Source: CADEDH01 sp047971245 (lineage in GTDB: Bacteria > Actinomycetota > Acidimicrobiia > Acidimicrobiales > SZUA-35). Taken from it: a stretch of DNA of 29,843 nt. Position 1 is the first letter of the stretch. Each line of letters starts with the position of its first letter. Shown piece by piece: positions 7,032 to 14,454 of this stretch. The stretch spans positions 1 through 29,843 of the forward strand of contig JBKDZN010000122.1 of the NCBI GenBank assembly GCA_047971245.1, given 5' to 3'. Below the pieces are notes generated by a model. It made no database searches. It was not told the origin of the DNA and saw only the letters and a list, made by a program, of their open reading frames with translations. The position numbers and the translations under genes are program-made.

Positions 7032-7988
7032 ATGAACACCGTCACCACCCTCGATCCCAGGGCCCCCCGGCCCGACATCCCGTCCCGCTACCGCGGTTTC
7101 CACCCCGGTCCCCGTGTCGGTGACCGAGTACCGGCCGGTTGGACCGGGGAGCCCTACACCCGGTTCGAACTCGCTCCCCTGGCCCCCCAGATCGGGGCGG
7201 TGGTGGACGGGGTGTCGATGGCCGACCCGGTCGACGAGGAGCTGTTCCAGCAGCTCAACCAGGCCCTGCTCGAGTGGAAGGTCCTGGTGTTCCGCAACCA
7301 GGACATCACCGAGCAGCAGCAGGCCGCGTTCGCCCAGCGTTGGGGTGCTCTCGAATCGCACCCGTTCTTCAGGCTGGTCCACGCCGACAACGATGATGTC
7401 GAACCCGAGGTGGTACGCCTCGCCAAGGACGACAAGACCGGCGGCTACGAGAACACCTGGCACAGTGACGTGAGCTGGCGTCTCGTCCCGTCGTTGGGCT
7501 CGATCCTGCGGGCCGTCGAGGTACCCGAGGTCGGTGGCGACACCATGTGGGCCGACATGGGCGCCGCCTACGATCACCTCAGCGACGAGATGAAGCAGCG
7601 CCTGGAGGGTCTGGTCGCCGTCCACGATTGGATCGACTCCTTCGGGCGGGGCATGACCGAGGAGGAGCGGGCCGAGCTCCGGCCCCAGTTCCCCGCCGTC
7701 GAGCACCCTGTGGTGCGCACCCACCCCGAAACGGGCCGCAAGACCCTGTACGTCAACCGGAACTTCACCCAGCACATCGTCGGCCTCGAACCCGACGAGT
7801 CCGAGGACCTGATCGACTTCCTGTGCCTCCAGGCCACCATCCCGGAATACCAGTGCCGCTGGCGGTGGGAGCCGGGCGACGTCGTGTTCTGGGACAACCG
7901 GTCGACCCAGCACTACGCCGTTTCCGACTACTTCCCCCATCGACGGGTGATGGAACGGATCACCATCATCGGCGACCAGCCGTTCTGA
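7032..7988 (+). CDS. TauD/TfdA-family Fe(II)/2-oxoglutarate dioxygenase
   Basis: A 318-residue TauD/TfdA-type dioxygenase. Family enzymes use Fe(II), O2 and 2-oxoglutarate to hydroxylate a substrate, often releasing sulfite from sulfonates or cleaving aryloxy or alkyl groups. The iron-binding facial triad is visible: His144 and Asp146 in WHSDVSW and His294 in STQHYAV. Arg309, 15 residues after the distal His, fits the 2-oxoglutarate-binding Arg of TauD. The ATG at 7032 has TGGAG just upstream; an in-frame start at 6882 lies inside the predicted promoter. The first 40 residues (Arg/Pro-rich) are an extension over TauD. The substrate cannot be read. A membrane glutaredoxin gene follows by 38 nt. 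Confidence 0.93.
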   Translation: MNTVTTLDPRAPRPDIPSRYRGFHPGPRVGDRVPAGWTGEPYTRFELAPLAPQIGAVVDGVSMADPVDEELFQQLNQALLEWKVLVFRNQDITEQQQAAFAQRWGALESHPFFRLVHADNDDVEPEVVRLAKDDKTGGYENTWHSDVSWRLVPSLGSILRAVEVPEVGGDTMWADMGAAYDHLSDEMKQRLEGLVAVHDWIDSFGRGMTEEERAELRPQFPAVEHPVVRTHPETGRKTLYVNRNFTQHIVGLEPDESEDLIDFLCLQATIPEYQCRWRWEPGDVVFWDNRSTQHYAVSDYFPHRRVMERITIIGDQPF

Positions 7989-8026
7989 CCGGCCGCGGGG
8001 TTCGGGGGGCCGGTACGGTTGGCCGC

Positions 8027-8533
8027 ATGACCGCTGACGCCGCCGATCGGCCCGCCCCCCGACCGAGGCCAGAGGATGACGCTCGCCGCCGGCTCAAGGC
8101 GTTCGTCCTCGCCTACGGCCTGGTGGGTCTGGCCGTGGCAGCGCTGGCGGTGGCCGCGGCCATGAACGGGGACCGGGTCGGCGCCGCGGTCCTGCTGCTG
8201 AGCGTCGTGACGGCCCTGTGGTGGTCGTGGCCCAGTCGGGGCCCCCACGTCGATCTGCGGGAGGCCCGGGCCATGGCCGGTCCCGACGATCTCATCGTCT
8301 ACTGGCGCCCGGGGTGCACCGTGTGCTCCGCGTTGAGCGTGCGGTCCCGGCTCACCTCCTGGCCGGCCGGATCCCGACGGATCAGGGTGAACATCTGGCG
8401 GGATCCGGAGGCCTCCGCTGCGGTCCAATCACTTCGGGACGGCAACGAGACGGTGCCGACCGTGGTCGACCCGTCAGGCCGGATGATCGAGGCGAACCCC
8501 GCCGCCATGAGGGCGGCGATGGCCCACCACTGA
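8027..8533 (+). CDS. Membrane-anchored glutaredoxin-like protein
   Basis: About 168 residues. Residues 24-46 and 51-69 form two predicted membrane helices (VLAYGLVGLAVAALAVAAA, then AAVLLLSVVTALWW). A thioredoxin-fold glutaredoxin domain follows, with IVYWRPGCTVCSAL giving a CxxC redox pair and NETVPTVV giving the cis-proline turn. Such proteins pass electrons to disulfides or mycothiol-type mixed disulfides; two helices and a short connector place the domain on the same side as the N-terminus, probably the cytoplasm. The ATG at 8027 is used. The gene follows the dioxygenase by 38 nt and may be co-transcribed with it. Confidence 0.8.
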   Translation: MTADAADRPAPRPRPEDDARRRLKAFVLAYGLVGLAVAALAVAAAMNGDRVGAAVLLLSVVTALWWSWPSRGPHVDLREARAMAGPDDLIVYWRPGCTVCSALSVRSRLTSWPAGSRRIRVNIWRDPEASAAVQSLRDGNETVPTVVDPSGRMIEANPAAMRAAMAHH

Positions 8534-8541
8534 CCCCGGAC

Positions 8542-8554
8542 CCGGGCGGCCCGG
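8542..8554. terminator. Short GC hairpin between convergent genes
   Basis: CCGGG / CCCGG with a 3-nt loop lies in the 21-nt gap between the glutaredoxin and PLP-lyase stop codons. It is small and lacks a T-tract, so termination is only suggested. Confidence 0.25.
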
Positions 8555-9808
8555 CTACTCGAGGGTGGCGTAGTTGGTTGACCGGTCGTCACTCCGGTGA
8601 CCCCGGACCTGTTCCACCGCCCGGGCCAGGGCGTCGAGGTAGTCGTCGATCACCCCGGTGTTGGAGTTCGACACCGTCGAATGGAGCGAGTCGGGGGGAC
8701 CCTGACGGTCGTGGAACCAGCCGGCGGCCTCCAGCACGTCGGCCAGGGCGAACACGTCGAGTCCGCCCTCGCCGGCCATGGCGATGAGGTGGTACCGGCC
8801 GTCACCGAGCACCCGGACACCGTCGATGTTGGCGATACCGGCCCGCATCCGGTCGGCGTTCTCCAACACGGTGCGGGTCAACCGCAGGTAGCCGTCGATA
8901 CCGAGATGCTGCATGACCGCCCAGGCGGCCGCCATCGGCACCCCGGACCGGGTTCCCTGCAGGCCGGGGGTGGCGTAGAGGCCCCCGAGCCAGCCGTCGA
9001 ACACGAAGGTCTGGTAGCGGCGCAGTTCCCGGGTCCGGTGCAGGATCACCGACACGCCCTTGGGGGCGTAGCCCAACTTGTGGATGTCGGCCGAGATCGA
9101 GGTCACCCCGTCCACCCTGAAGTCCCACACCGGCACGGCCCGGCCCAGTCGTTCGGCGAAGGGCAGCACGAACCCTCCCATGCAGGCGTCGACATGACAG
9201 TTGGCGTCCACGGAGGCGGCCAGGGCCGCGAGGGCGGGAATGTCGTCGACCACGCCCTGGGGGTACTGGGGGGCTGAGCCGACCACCAGCACCGTGTTGT
9301 CATTGACCAGATCGCCCATGGCGTCGACATCCGCGGTCCAGTCGGCCCGGACGGGGGCAGTGCGGACGGTGACACCGAACAGGTGGGCCGCCTTGTGGAA
9401 GGCGGCGTGGGCGCTCTCGGCCACCACCATCTCGGGTGCGCCGATCCCCCGTTCGGCCTTGGCGCGCTCCCGGGCCGCCTTGACCCCGCACAGGATCGAT
9501 TCGGTGCCGCCGCTGGTGAGGAAACCGGCCGCGGTGTCGGGGCCGTTGAGCAGCGCGGCGGTCCACCCGACCACGTCGGCCTGGATCTCACCCAGCGACG
9601 GGAAGGCCCGGGTGTTGAGGGCGTTCTCGTGCAGGTAGCGGCGGGCCGCCCGTTCGGCCGCCTCCTCCACCCCGGGGCCTCCGTGGTACACCATCCCGAA
9701 GGCGCGCCCGTCCTGCCAGCGGACGTCACCGGCTTGCTTGGCTTCGAGGTCGGCGATCACGTCGTCGACGGCCCGGCCGGTCTGGTTGAGCGAGGTCGGT
9801 GGCACCAT
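8555..9808 (-). CDS. PLP-dependent lyase, sphingosine-1-phosphate lyase-like
   Basis: A 417-residue fold-type I PLP enzyme of the group II decarboxylase / sphingosine-1-phosphate lyase group. The PLP Schiff-base lysine is Lys244 in ISADIHKLGYAPKG; Asp207 in HVDACMGGF contacts the PLP nitrogen; SGGTESI binds the phosphate; His134 (ESAHAAFHKA) fits the ring-stacking residue. Eukaryotic relatives cleave phosphorylated long-chain bases to an aldehyde and ethanolamine phosphate; bacterial members may act on amino acids or other amino alcohols. There is no N-terminal membrane helix, so it should be soluble. The ATG at 9808 lies 33 nt after the MaoC gene, suggesting one operon with both dehydratases. 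Confidence 0.87.
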   Translation of the reverse strand: MVPPTSLNQTGRAVDDVIADLEAKQAGDVRWQDGRAFGMVYHGGPGVEEAAERAARRYLHENALNTRAFPSLGEIQADVVGWTAALLNGPDTAAGFLTSGGTESILCGVKAARERAKAERGIGAPEMVVAESAHAAFHKAAHLFGVTVRTAPVRADWTADVDAMGDLVNDNTVLVVGSAPQYPQGVVDDIPALAALAASVDANCHVDACMGGFVLPFAERLGRAVPVWDFRVDGVTSISADIHKLGYAPKGVSVILHRTRELRRYQTFVFDGWLGGLYATPGLQGTRSGVPMAAAWAVMQHLGIDGYLRLTRTVLENADRMRAGIANIDGVRVLGDGRYHLIAMAGEGGLDVFALADVLEAAGWFHDRQGPPDSLHSTVSNSNTGVIDDYLDALARAVEQVRGHRSDDRSTNYATLE

Positions 9809-9841
9809 CCCCGGGATGGTACGGCGCCACCGACCCCTCGG

Positions 9842-10258
9842 TCAGATCTCCGTCAGGGCCGTGGCCTGGCCCTTGAACACCACGACATCATCCTGGTTGC
9901 GGGTGACCACGGTGAGGTTGGCCACCCCGTCGTCGATGGAGTCCACCGTGAGGGAACCGGTGAGGCTGTCGCCCGGCCACACCTGGGCGGTGAATCGGCC
10001 GCCGAACGACTTCAGCGCCTCGATGCCGTAGATGTCGGTCAGCATCCGTCCGGTCATACCCATGGTGAGCATGCCGTGGGCGAACACCGAGGGGTAGCCG
10101 GCCACCTCAGTGGTGAAGATCTCGTCGGAGTGGAGCGGGTTGTAGTCACCCGAAGCGCCCGCGTACTGAACGATGGTGGTGCGCTTGAGGTCGTTGACCA
10201 GGGGCACCTCGAAGGTCTCGCCCACCTTGGGCTGGGTGGTTGCGTCTGCGCCGGCCAT
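9842..10258 (-). CDS. MaoC-like (R)-hydroxyacyl dehydratase, HadB type
   Basis: A 138-residue single hot-dog domain of the MaoC family. The catalytic dyad is in GDYNPLHSD (Asp38 and His43, the D-x4-H hydratase motif), followed by FAHGMLTMGMTGRML. These enzymes hydrate (R)-2-enoyl thioesters or dehydrate the 3-hydroxy form. It starts 2 nt after the stop of a second hot-dog protein, the arrangement of mycobacterial HadA-HadB, where the HadB-type partner carries the catalytic residues. The ATG at 10258 is used. Whether the substrate is ACP- or CoA-bound cannot be told from sequence. Confidence 0.9.
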   Translation of the reverse strand: MAGADATTQPKVGETFEVPLVNDLKRTTIVQYAGASGDYNPLHSDEIFTTEVAGYPSVFAHGMLTMGMTGRMLTDIYGIEALKSFGGRFTAQVWPGDSLTGSLTVDSIDDGVANLTVVTRNQDDVVVFKGQATALTEI

Positions 10259-10260
10259 GA

Positions 10261-10749
10261 TCAGTTCCCCGTTCCGCTGCGATCGACGACAACCCCGACA
10301 CCAGTGGCGGTGACCACCAGTTCACCGTTCGCGTCCCGGTACTCGGTCACCCGCTCGGAGAACCGGAGGGTGCCGCTGCCACCCGTCTTCTCCCACTCCT
10401 TGCCGGTGGAGGTGGTGGCGGTGAGCACGTCGCCCGCCTTCAGGGGCCGGTGATAGACGAAATGCTGCTCGGCGTGGAGACCACCACCGTTGCCGCCGCC
10501 CCCCTTCGAGCCGCCCGACGGTTTCCGCCCGGTGGGCTCACCCCCGGACCCGAACCAGCCGTCGGCGTCGATCGACGGCCGGAGGACATAGTCGGGATCG
10601 AACTGGGCGCTGGCCTGGACGAAGGTGGGCGGCGCCATCACCTCGGCCGGATCAGACCGGAGTGGATCGTAACGAGGGTTGTCGTCACCGATGCTGCGAG
10701 CGAACATCATGATGTGACTTGCCTCGACGTGGAACGCGTCGATAGCCAT
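10261..10749 (-). CDS. FAS1-like dehydratase partner, HadA type, with Gly-rich insert
   Basis: A 162-residue hot-dog protein of the MaoC N-terminal / FAS1-like dehydratase type, resembling the non-catalytic HadA or HadC partner of mycobacterial dehydratases. The N-terminus has ARSIGDDNPRYDP and the end has the conserved YHRPLKAGDVLTATTS and SERVTEYRDANGELV. No D-x4-H dyad is present, so catalysis should rely on the adjacent MaoC protein. A Gly/Ser-rich insert (about residues 66-90, with SKGGGGNGGG) interrupts the usual loop. The ATG at 10749 has AAAGGGGA upstream. The frame stays open far upstream without resemblance to the family. Confidence 0.85.
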   Translation of the reverse strand: MAIDAFHVEASHIMMFARSIGDDNPRYDPLRSDPAEVMAPPTFVQASAQFDPDYVLRPSIDADGWFGSGGEPTGRKPSGGSKGGGGNGGGLHAEQHFVYHRPLKAGDVLTATTSTGKEWEKTGGSGTLRFSERVTEYRDANGELVVTATGVGVVVDRSGTGN

Positions 10750-10968
10750 GACGGTTGGGTCCCCTTTCGTACCTTGAGCGGGCCGAAATCCAGCCGACCC
10801 GTCGGCGTTGCCGAACCCTAGCCCGCGGCCCCCGGCCGGCCCAAAGGCACCGGAGGCGAACGACATCCGGGGTCCGGTGTGGTCCCCGGCGCCGTCGACG
10901 CCTCGGTGCCCCCACCCACCCGGCGGTGCTGCTTCACCCACCCGGGCGTGGCGCGGTACGGTCGACCG

Positions 10969-11538
10969 GTGGTATCCCCCCAGACCCTGCGGCTCGACGA
11001 TCGTCGGCTGGTCGCCGGGTGGGCGGCCGTTTGTGTCGGGCGTGTCCTCCCCATCTACGAGACGGCCGTGCCCGGCGATCCCCGGGTCCGGGCGGCGATC
11101 GAGCAGGCGCGGGCCTTCGCTTCGGGCGACCTGCCCGTCGCGGTCGCCATCCGACGCCGGGGCGGTGGAGCCGGCGCCGCCGCCCGGGAAGCGCCGACAC
11201 CGGCGGCCACCGCCGCGGCGTACGCAGCCGAGCAGGCGGCAGCCATCGCCCATATGGGGGCACACGCCCTCATCGCCGCCGGATACGCCGTCAAGGCCTC
11301 GGCGTTGGCCGCAGGCCCCGACGCCGACGACGTCGCCCGGGCCGAGGCCCGACGGCACGTCGCGGCGATGGGCGACGCCGTCGCCGAGGCCCTGGCTCTG
11401 CTTCCCCCGCTCGGCGAGAACGCCGCCGGGCCCCTCGGCCCGGGACGAGCCACCAGCCTCCACGTCGGCGACGCCATCCGAACGATCCAGGCGTCCCTGG
11501 TGTCGAGACGCCGCGCACCGTCAGGAACCAATGGTTGA
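10969..11538 (+). CDS. Imm5-like putative immunity protein
   Basis: About 189 residues resembling the Imm5-like family, often left as hypothetical in actinobacteria. The signature opening is present: LVAGWAAVCVGRVLPIYETA, then PGDPRVRAAIEQARAFASGD, followed by a long Ala-rich helical core with AIAHMGAHALIAAGYAVKA. Imm5 proteins were proposed as immunity factors of polymorphic toxins, but no such toxin is seen nearby; the actinobacterial members have no proven role. The GTG at 10969 is preferred since the domain starts about 10 residues later; a GTG at 10879 is in frame. It borders the toxin-antitoxin pocket. Confidence 0.72.
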   Translation: MVSPQTLRLDDRRLVAGWAAVCVGRVLPIYETAVPGDPRVRAAIEQARAFASGDLPVAVAIRRRGGGAGAAAREAPTPAATAAAYAAEQAAAIAHMGAHALIAAGYAVKASALAAGPDADDVARAEARRHVAAMGDAVAEALALLPPLGENAAGPLGPGRATSLHVGDAIRTIQASLVSRRRAPSGTNG

Positions 11539-11802
11539 CGTGCCATGACCTTGGGCCCAAGTGGCTCGACGGCACCGCCCGAGGCGGCCGCGAGTACCCG
11601 CTCGGTGATGACCGCCACCGTAGGCACTGGCGCCCAGCAAGAGCGCGCCGCTTGGAGACGCATGCCTCGACGCTCGGGTCACCTGGTGTCGTGGTCCGTA
11701 CGCGAACTCGACGCATGCGGTCGCGATCTTCCCGGGAACGCGACTCAGAGCCCGAAGCGCACCTGATGTCCAGTCGATTTCGACGGGATCGATTGTCGTC
11801 AC
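11521..11802 (-). pseudogene. Broken RelE/ParE-type toxin
   Basis: The GTG at 11802 overlaps the antitoxin stop by 4 nt (GTGA), the classic toxin position. The first 36 residues fit a RelE/ParE toxin (VEIDWTSGALRALSRVPGKI, then ACVEFAYGP). After that the frame reads an unrelated Arg/Gly/His-rich tail to a stop at 11521-11523. In another frame, starting about 11 codons after the break, PERRGMRLQ resembles the family's NPxRxGxxL motif. The rest of the domain (RRGxYRVxYRI) is not readable in any frame. I therefore call it frameshifted and decayed. A new fusion or an error in the assembly are alternatives. Confidence 0.6.
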
Positions 11803-12095
11803 TTCTTCGAGACACGGGCGAACGCCTCGTCCTTGGTCAGGCGCTCCGTTCGGCCGGCAGCAATTTCGGTATCGCCTTCCCGGATGGCGTCTCGCAGGAT
11901 CGGGGTGCTCAGGATCGCCAACGTCTCTTCGAGCGACTCGAGGTCGTCGACGTTGAGCATCACCGCGGCCGGCCGCCCGTGTTTCGTCACCACGATGCGG
12001 CCGTGCTCCCGCTCGAGCTTGTCGACGACCTCGGAGAGGCGGTTCTTCACGTCTGCCAGTGACCAGTGCTCACTCGACACCTCAGCGTCGGCCAC
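11799..12095 (-). CDS. Phd/YefM-family antitoxin
   Basis: About 98 residues. The N-terminal Phd/YefM fold is clear: HWSLADVKNRLSEVVDKLE, then IVVTKHGRPAAVMLNVDDLE. The C-terminal helix (LTKDEAFARV) is the toxin-binding region of such proteins. It should bind its operator as a dimer and neutralise a RelE/Doc-type toxin. The toxin gene directly downstream is broken, so this is probably an orphan antitoxin, possibly retained as regulator or anti-addiction module. I use the GTG at 12095 with AGGA 5 nt upstream; a GTG at 12080 and an ATG near 12184 are alternatives. Confidence 0.85.
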   Translation of the reverse strand: MADAEVSSEHWSLADVKNRLSEVVDKLEREHGRIVVTKHGRPAAVMLNVDDLESLEETLAILSTPILRDAIREGDTEIAAGRTERLTKDEAFARVSKK

Positions 12096-12335
12096 GCCGA
12101 TCCTGAGCAGGCCAGCGGCTCGATCGGGGCCGATGAGCATGGTGAGGTCGAACACTCGGATCGGGTTCCGGTAGACGTGGAGCATGTTTCGTCGTCGATC
12201 CCGCGCTTTGGGCCGGCGACCCGCTCGAATAGTGCCGGATCCGGCGCAGGTCTGCGTCGTCGTGGTGGCCGCGCGTATGGGCGGGTGCTGGAGCGACTCC
12301 GCGGGTGATAGCATGCGATATCTGCGGAGGTGGCC

Positions 12336-12557
12336 ATGACCGACATTCTGATCCGAAACGTCCCTGACGAGGTGTTGGCGGCCATCGACGCCAAGGCCGC
12401 CCGTATCGGCCTGTCGCGAGCGGCGTACCTTCGACGGGCGCTCGAACGCGAACGGGTGCCCGATCAGGGACCGGTCACCGTTGCACAGCTCGCCGCCGCA
12501 GCCGAGCTCGCCGTGGATCTCGATGACCCCGACGTGATGTCGCGGGCGTGGTCGTGA
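12336..12557 (+). CDS. vapB: VapB-type (ribbon-helix-helix) antitoxin
   Basis: 73 residues. The N-terminal ribbon-helix-helix (DILIRNVPDEVLAAIDAKAA, then GLSRAAYLRRALE) is of the FitA/VapB type; the C-terminal segment (LAVDLDDPDVMSRAW) is the tail that plugs the toxin's PIN-domain active site. It should bind the operator just upstream as a dimer. The ATG at 12336 has GCGGAGG 5 nt upstream, better than the GTG at 12330. Its stop overlaps the VapC start by 4 nt. TAGCAT (12309-12314) upstream could be a -10 element. Confidence 0.9.
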   Translation: MTDILIRNVPDEVLAAIDAKAARIGLSRAAYLRRALERERVPDQGPVTVAQLAAAAELAVDLDDPDVMSRAWS

Positions 12558-12961
12558 CGACCTGGCTGATCGACAAGTCCGCGATCGGACGACTCCACCT
12601 CGCGACCGAAGCAACCGAATGGGCGGCCAGGGTGCAGCGCGGGTTGATCCGAATCAGTACGGTCACCCGGCTCGAGATCGGGTTCTCCGCTCGGACTGCG
12701 GCTGATCATCGGGCACTGTTTGCTGAACCTCCCATCCCATCGATGCCGGTGGAGTACCTCACCCCCAAGATCGAGGACCGGGCCCTCGAGATCCAAGCAG
12801 CACTCGCCCAGCGAGGTCAGCACCGGGCCCCATCGATCCCGGACCTGTTGATCGCGGCAACCGCGGAGCTCGCCGAGCTGACGGTGCTGCACCTCGACAA
12901 GGACTTCGACCTCATCGCAGACCTCACCGGACAGTCCCTCGAACGGCTCGAATTGAACTGA
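12554..12961 (+). CDS. vapC: VapC toxin, PIN-domain ribonuclease
   Basis: About 135 residues with the PIN-domain acidic set: Asp7 in TTWLIDKSA, Glu41 in RLEIG, Asp97 in SIPDLLIAATAE, and Asp115/Asp117 in LHLDKDFD. All expected metal ligands are present, so the toxin looks intact. VapC toxins are Mg-dependent endoribonucleases that cut tRNA or rRNA and are held inactive by VapB. The GTG at 12554 overlaps the VapB stop (GTGA); a GTG at 12548 is in frame two codons earlier. It is divergent from the Phd/YefM gene. Confidence 0.92.
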   Translation: MTTWLIDKSAIGRLHLATEATEWAARVQRGLIRISTVTRLEIGFSARTAADHRALFAEPPIPSMPVEYLTPKIEDRALEIQAALAQRGQHRAPSIPDLLIAATAELAELTVLHLDKDFDLIADLTGQSLERLELN

Positions 12962-13170
12962 TGGGAGCGTCGTCAACGCCCTCGCCTGCTGCTCGAGAAT
13001 GAGCCAATCCAGAATCCGTCCGACGTCTCCGCACCGGCGCGCGATCGGCGCATCTGGGCGGTCGGCGCCGGAAGCCGGCGTATCGGCTGCAGCTCGGAGA
13101 CGTCGGTCCGGTACGCCGGGGTCGAGTCGCACTGGCACTGATCGAAATCGGCTACCTTCTCCTCAGAGCG
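12962..13170. other. Gap between vapC and tRNA-Leu
   Basis: About 210 nt on the 3' side of the tRNA. I see no convincing gene, no copy of the tRNA 3' end and no integrase remnant. Confidence 0.4.
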
Positions 13171-13254
13171 TGCCCGGGGTGGGATTCGAACCCACACGAT
13201 CCTAGGGATCCGAGGGGTTTAAGCCCTCTGCGTCTGCCGTTTCGCCACCCGGGC
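13171..13254 (-). tRNA. tRNA-Leu (anticodon UAA)
   Basis: An 84-nt class II tRNA on the minus strand. The acceptor stem pairs GCCCGGG with CCCGGGC, with discriminator A and no encoded CCA. The anticodon stem GAGGG/CCCTC closes the loop CTTAAAC, giving anticodon TAA for the UUA codon. The long variable arm GATCC-cta-GGATC is typical of leucine tRNAs, and the T arm reads GTGGG-TTCGAAT-CCCAC. UUA is the rarest leucine codon in GC-rich genomes; in Streptomyces the equivalent tRNA gene is bldA. Confidence 0.95.
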
Positions 13255-13299
13255 TTTTGGTTCGACCGTAAACGATGCTGCCGCCGGAACGAGCGCGGC

Positions 13300-13848
13300 T
13301 CAGAAATCCTGTTCAGGCGTACCAAGCACTCGTTCGGCCACCGGTTCGGCCAACACTCGGATGGCCGAACTCGCCGCCCCGATCTGCAGCACGAACGACA
13401 TCAGCCGGATGATCCGGTACAGGCCACCCTTGGGTACGTCACCGAGCGGGACCGTCAAGGGCTGGGTCGGATCGGCGGCCAGGGCGGCGGTGGTGGCCTC
13501 GTCGAACGGGGCGTCCACCGCGGCTTCGTCGGCCCCGTCGGCGGCCGTCACCGGTTCGGTCGCTGACGGCCCGAAGACGCACTCACCCCCGGTCCACCCC
13601 AGCACGGTGAACCGCTTGGTCCGTTCGTAGCCGTCCAGCGGCCGCTCCAAGGGCTCCCCGAATGTGGCGCACACTTGCCGGGTGGCCAGGTTCTCGATGG
13701 GCCCGGTGACGATCCGGGCCAGCCCGATGGCGAGAAGCGCAGAAGCCGCCAGTATCCCGATCATGGTCCATTGTGGAGGACCGAGATCGGTGATCCGGTT
13801 GCGTATGTCACGTGTAGCCGGTGCGGTCGTCAACCTGGTCCCATCCAC
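13300..13848 (-). CDS. Uncharacterised membrane protein
   Basis: About 182 residues, no recognised family. A membrane helix lies near the N-terminus (MIGILAASALLAIGLARIV), followed by a segment of about 90 residues with two Cys (VCATFGEPLERPL and GGECVFGP) rich in Asp/Glu/Ala/Thr, then a second hydrophobic helix (IIRLMSFVLQIGAASSAI) near the C-terminus. The segment between could be outside the membrane with a disulfide. The GTG at 13848 is a guess; the frame is open to 13920 and the methionine right before the first helix could also start it. It lies downstream of another unknown gene on the same strand. Confidence 0.55.
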   Translation of the reverse strand: MDGTRLTTAPATRDIRNRITDLGPPQWTMIGILAASALLAIGLARIVTGPIENLATRQVCATFGEPLERPLDGYERTKRFTVLGWTGGECVFGPSATEPVTAADGADEAAVDAPFDEATTAALAADPTQPLTVPLGDVPKGGLYRIIRLMSFVLQIGAASSAIRVLAEPVAERVLGTPEQDF

Positions 13849-13944
13849 CCGGGGCAGTCGCGGATCCTGCCCAATCCCATGGCTGCCGCCAGTATGGCGG
13901 TCCGATCGGGGCGACCCCAACCGGACCGCCAGGTGACCCGGGGA

Positions 13945-14454
13945 TCAGGCCGCGGCGTGGCCCCCGGTGGGGATCCGGGACAGGGCCCGGACGATCTCGG
14001 CGTCGATCAACTCGGCCACCGAACGCCACAGCACGTCACGCGTCGGCCCGGCGTCGGGCCCGACACGACCGGCGGCCGTCACGATCCCGTCGATCATGTC
14101 ACCGATCACCGCCACCGCGGGTCGGTCGCGGAGCGCGACCGACACCGTGGCCGAACCGTCGGCCTCCCGCCGGATGGTGCGTGCCATCGCCCCGTCACGC
14201 GGTGGGCTCCGGAACGCCGGCGGGGTCAGGCCTTCGGCCCGGGCGGTTTCCCCCAGCCGGCGGGCCACCGTGGCGAACCGGAGGGACGACAGCTCCCCTG
14301 CCAGCGGGGCGAGTTCGACGGGTGGCCTCACCGGGTGGTCCCCGGTCTGTTCCCCCGAAGCCTGGCGGGCCTGCCCGCCGGGGGCTCCCGGCCCGGCCCG
14401 ATCGGGGGCCGCCGTCTCTTCCGGATCGATCTCTGGATTGGTTGCACTCGTCAT
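13945..14454 (-). CDS. Uncharacterised soluble protein
   Basis: About 169 residues, no recognised family. The first 45 residues are Pro/Gly/Ala/Glu-rich and likely disordered. The rest looks helical and basic-acidic mixed (LAGELSSLRFATVARRLGET, then SVAELIDAEIVRALSR), with no membrane segment. The ATG at 14454 has AGGAG shortly upstream. It is divergent from the Fe-S nuclease gene at 14670 and precedes the membrane-protein gene on its own strand. The arrangement gives no strong functional hint. Confidence 0.55.
   Translation of the reverse strand: MTSATNPEIDPEETAAPDRAGPGAPGGQARQASGEQTGDHPVRPPVELAPLAGELSSLRFATVARRLGETARAEGLTPPAFRSPPRDGAMARTIRREADGSATVSVALRDRPAVAVIGDMIDGIVTAAGRVGPDAGPTRDVLWRSVAELIDAEIVRALSRIPTGGHAAA

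Noticed and set aside
6198..7940. 580-residue open frame on the minus strand
   Set aside because: It lies opposite the TetR and TauD genes, whose motifs are complete; its sequence has no domain.
11055..11663. Minus-strand 202-residue frame as a separate gene
   Set aside because: Only its first residues resemble a RelE fragment; the rest is antisense to the Imm5-like gene and has shadow-frame composition.
12962..13170. Small genes between vapC and tRNA-Leu
   Set aside because: Short frames on both strands run into the tRNA and have no ribosome-binding site or family match.
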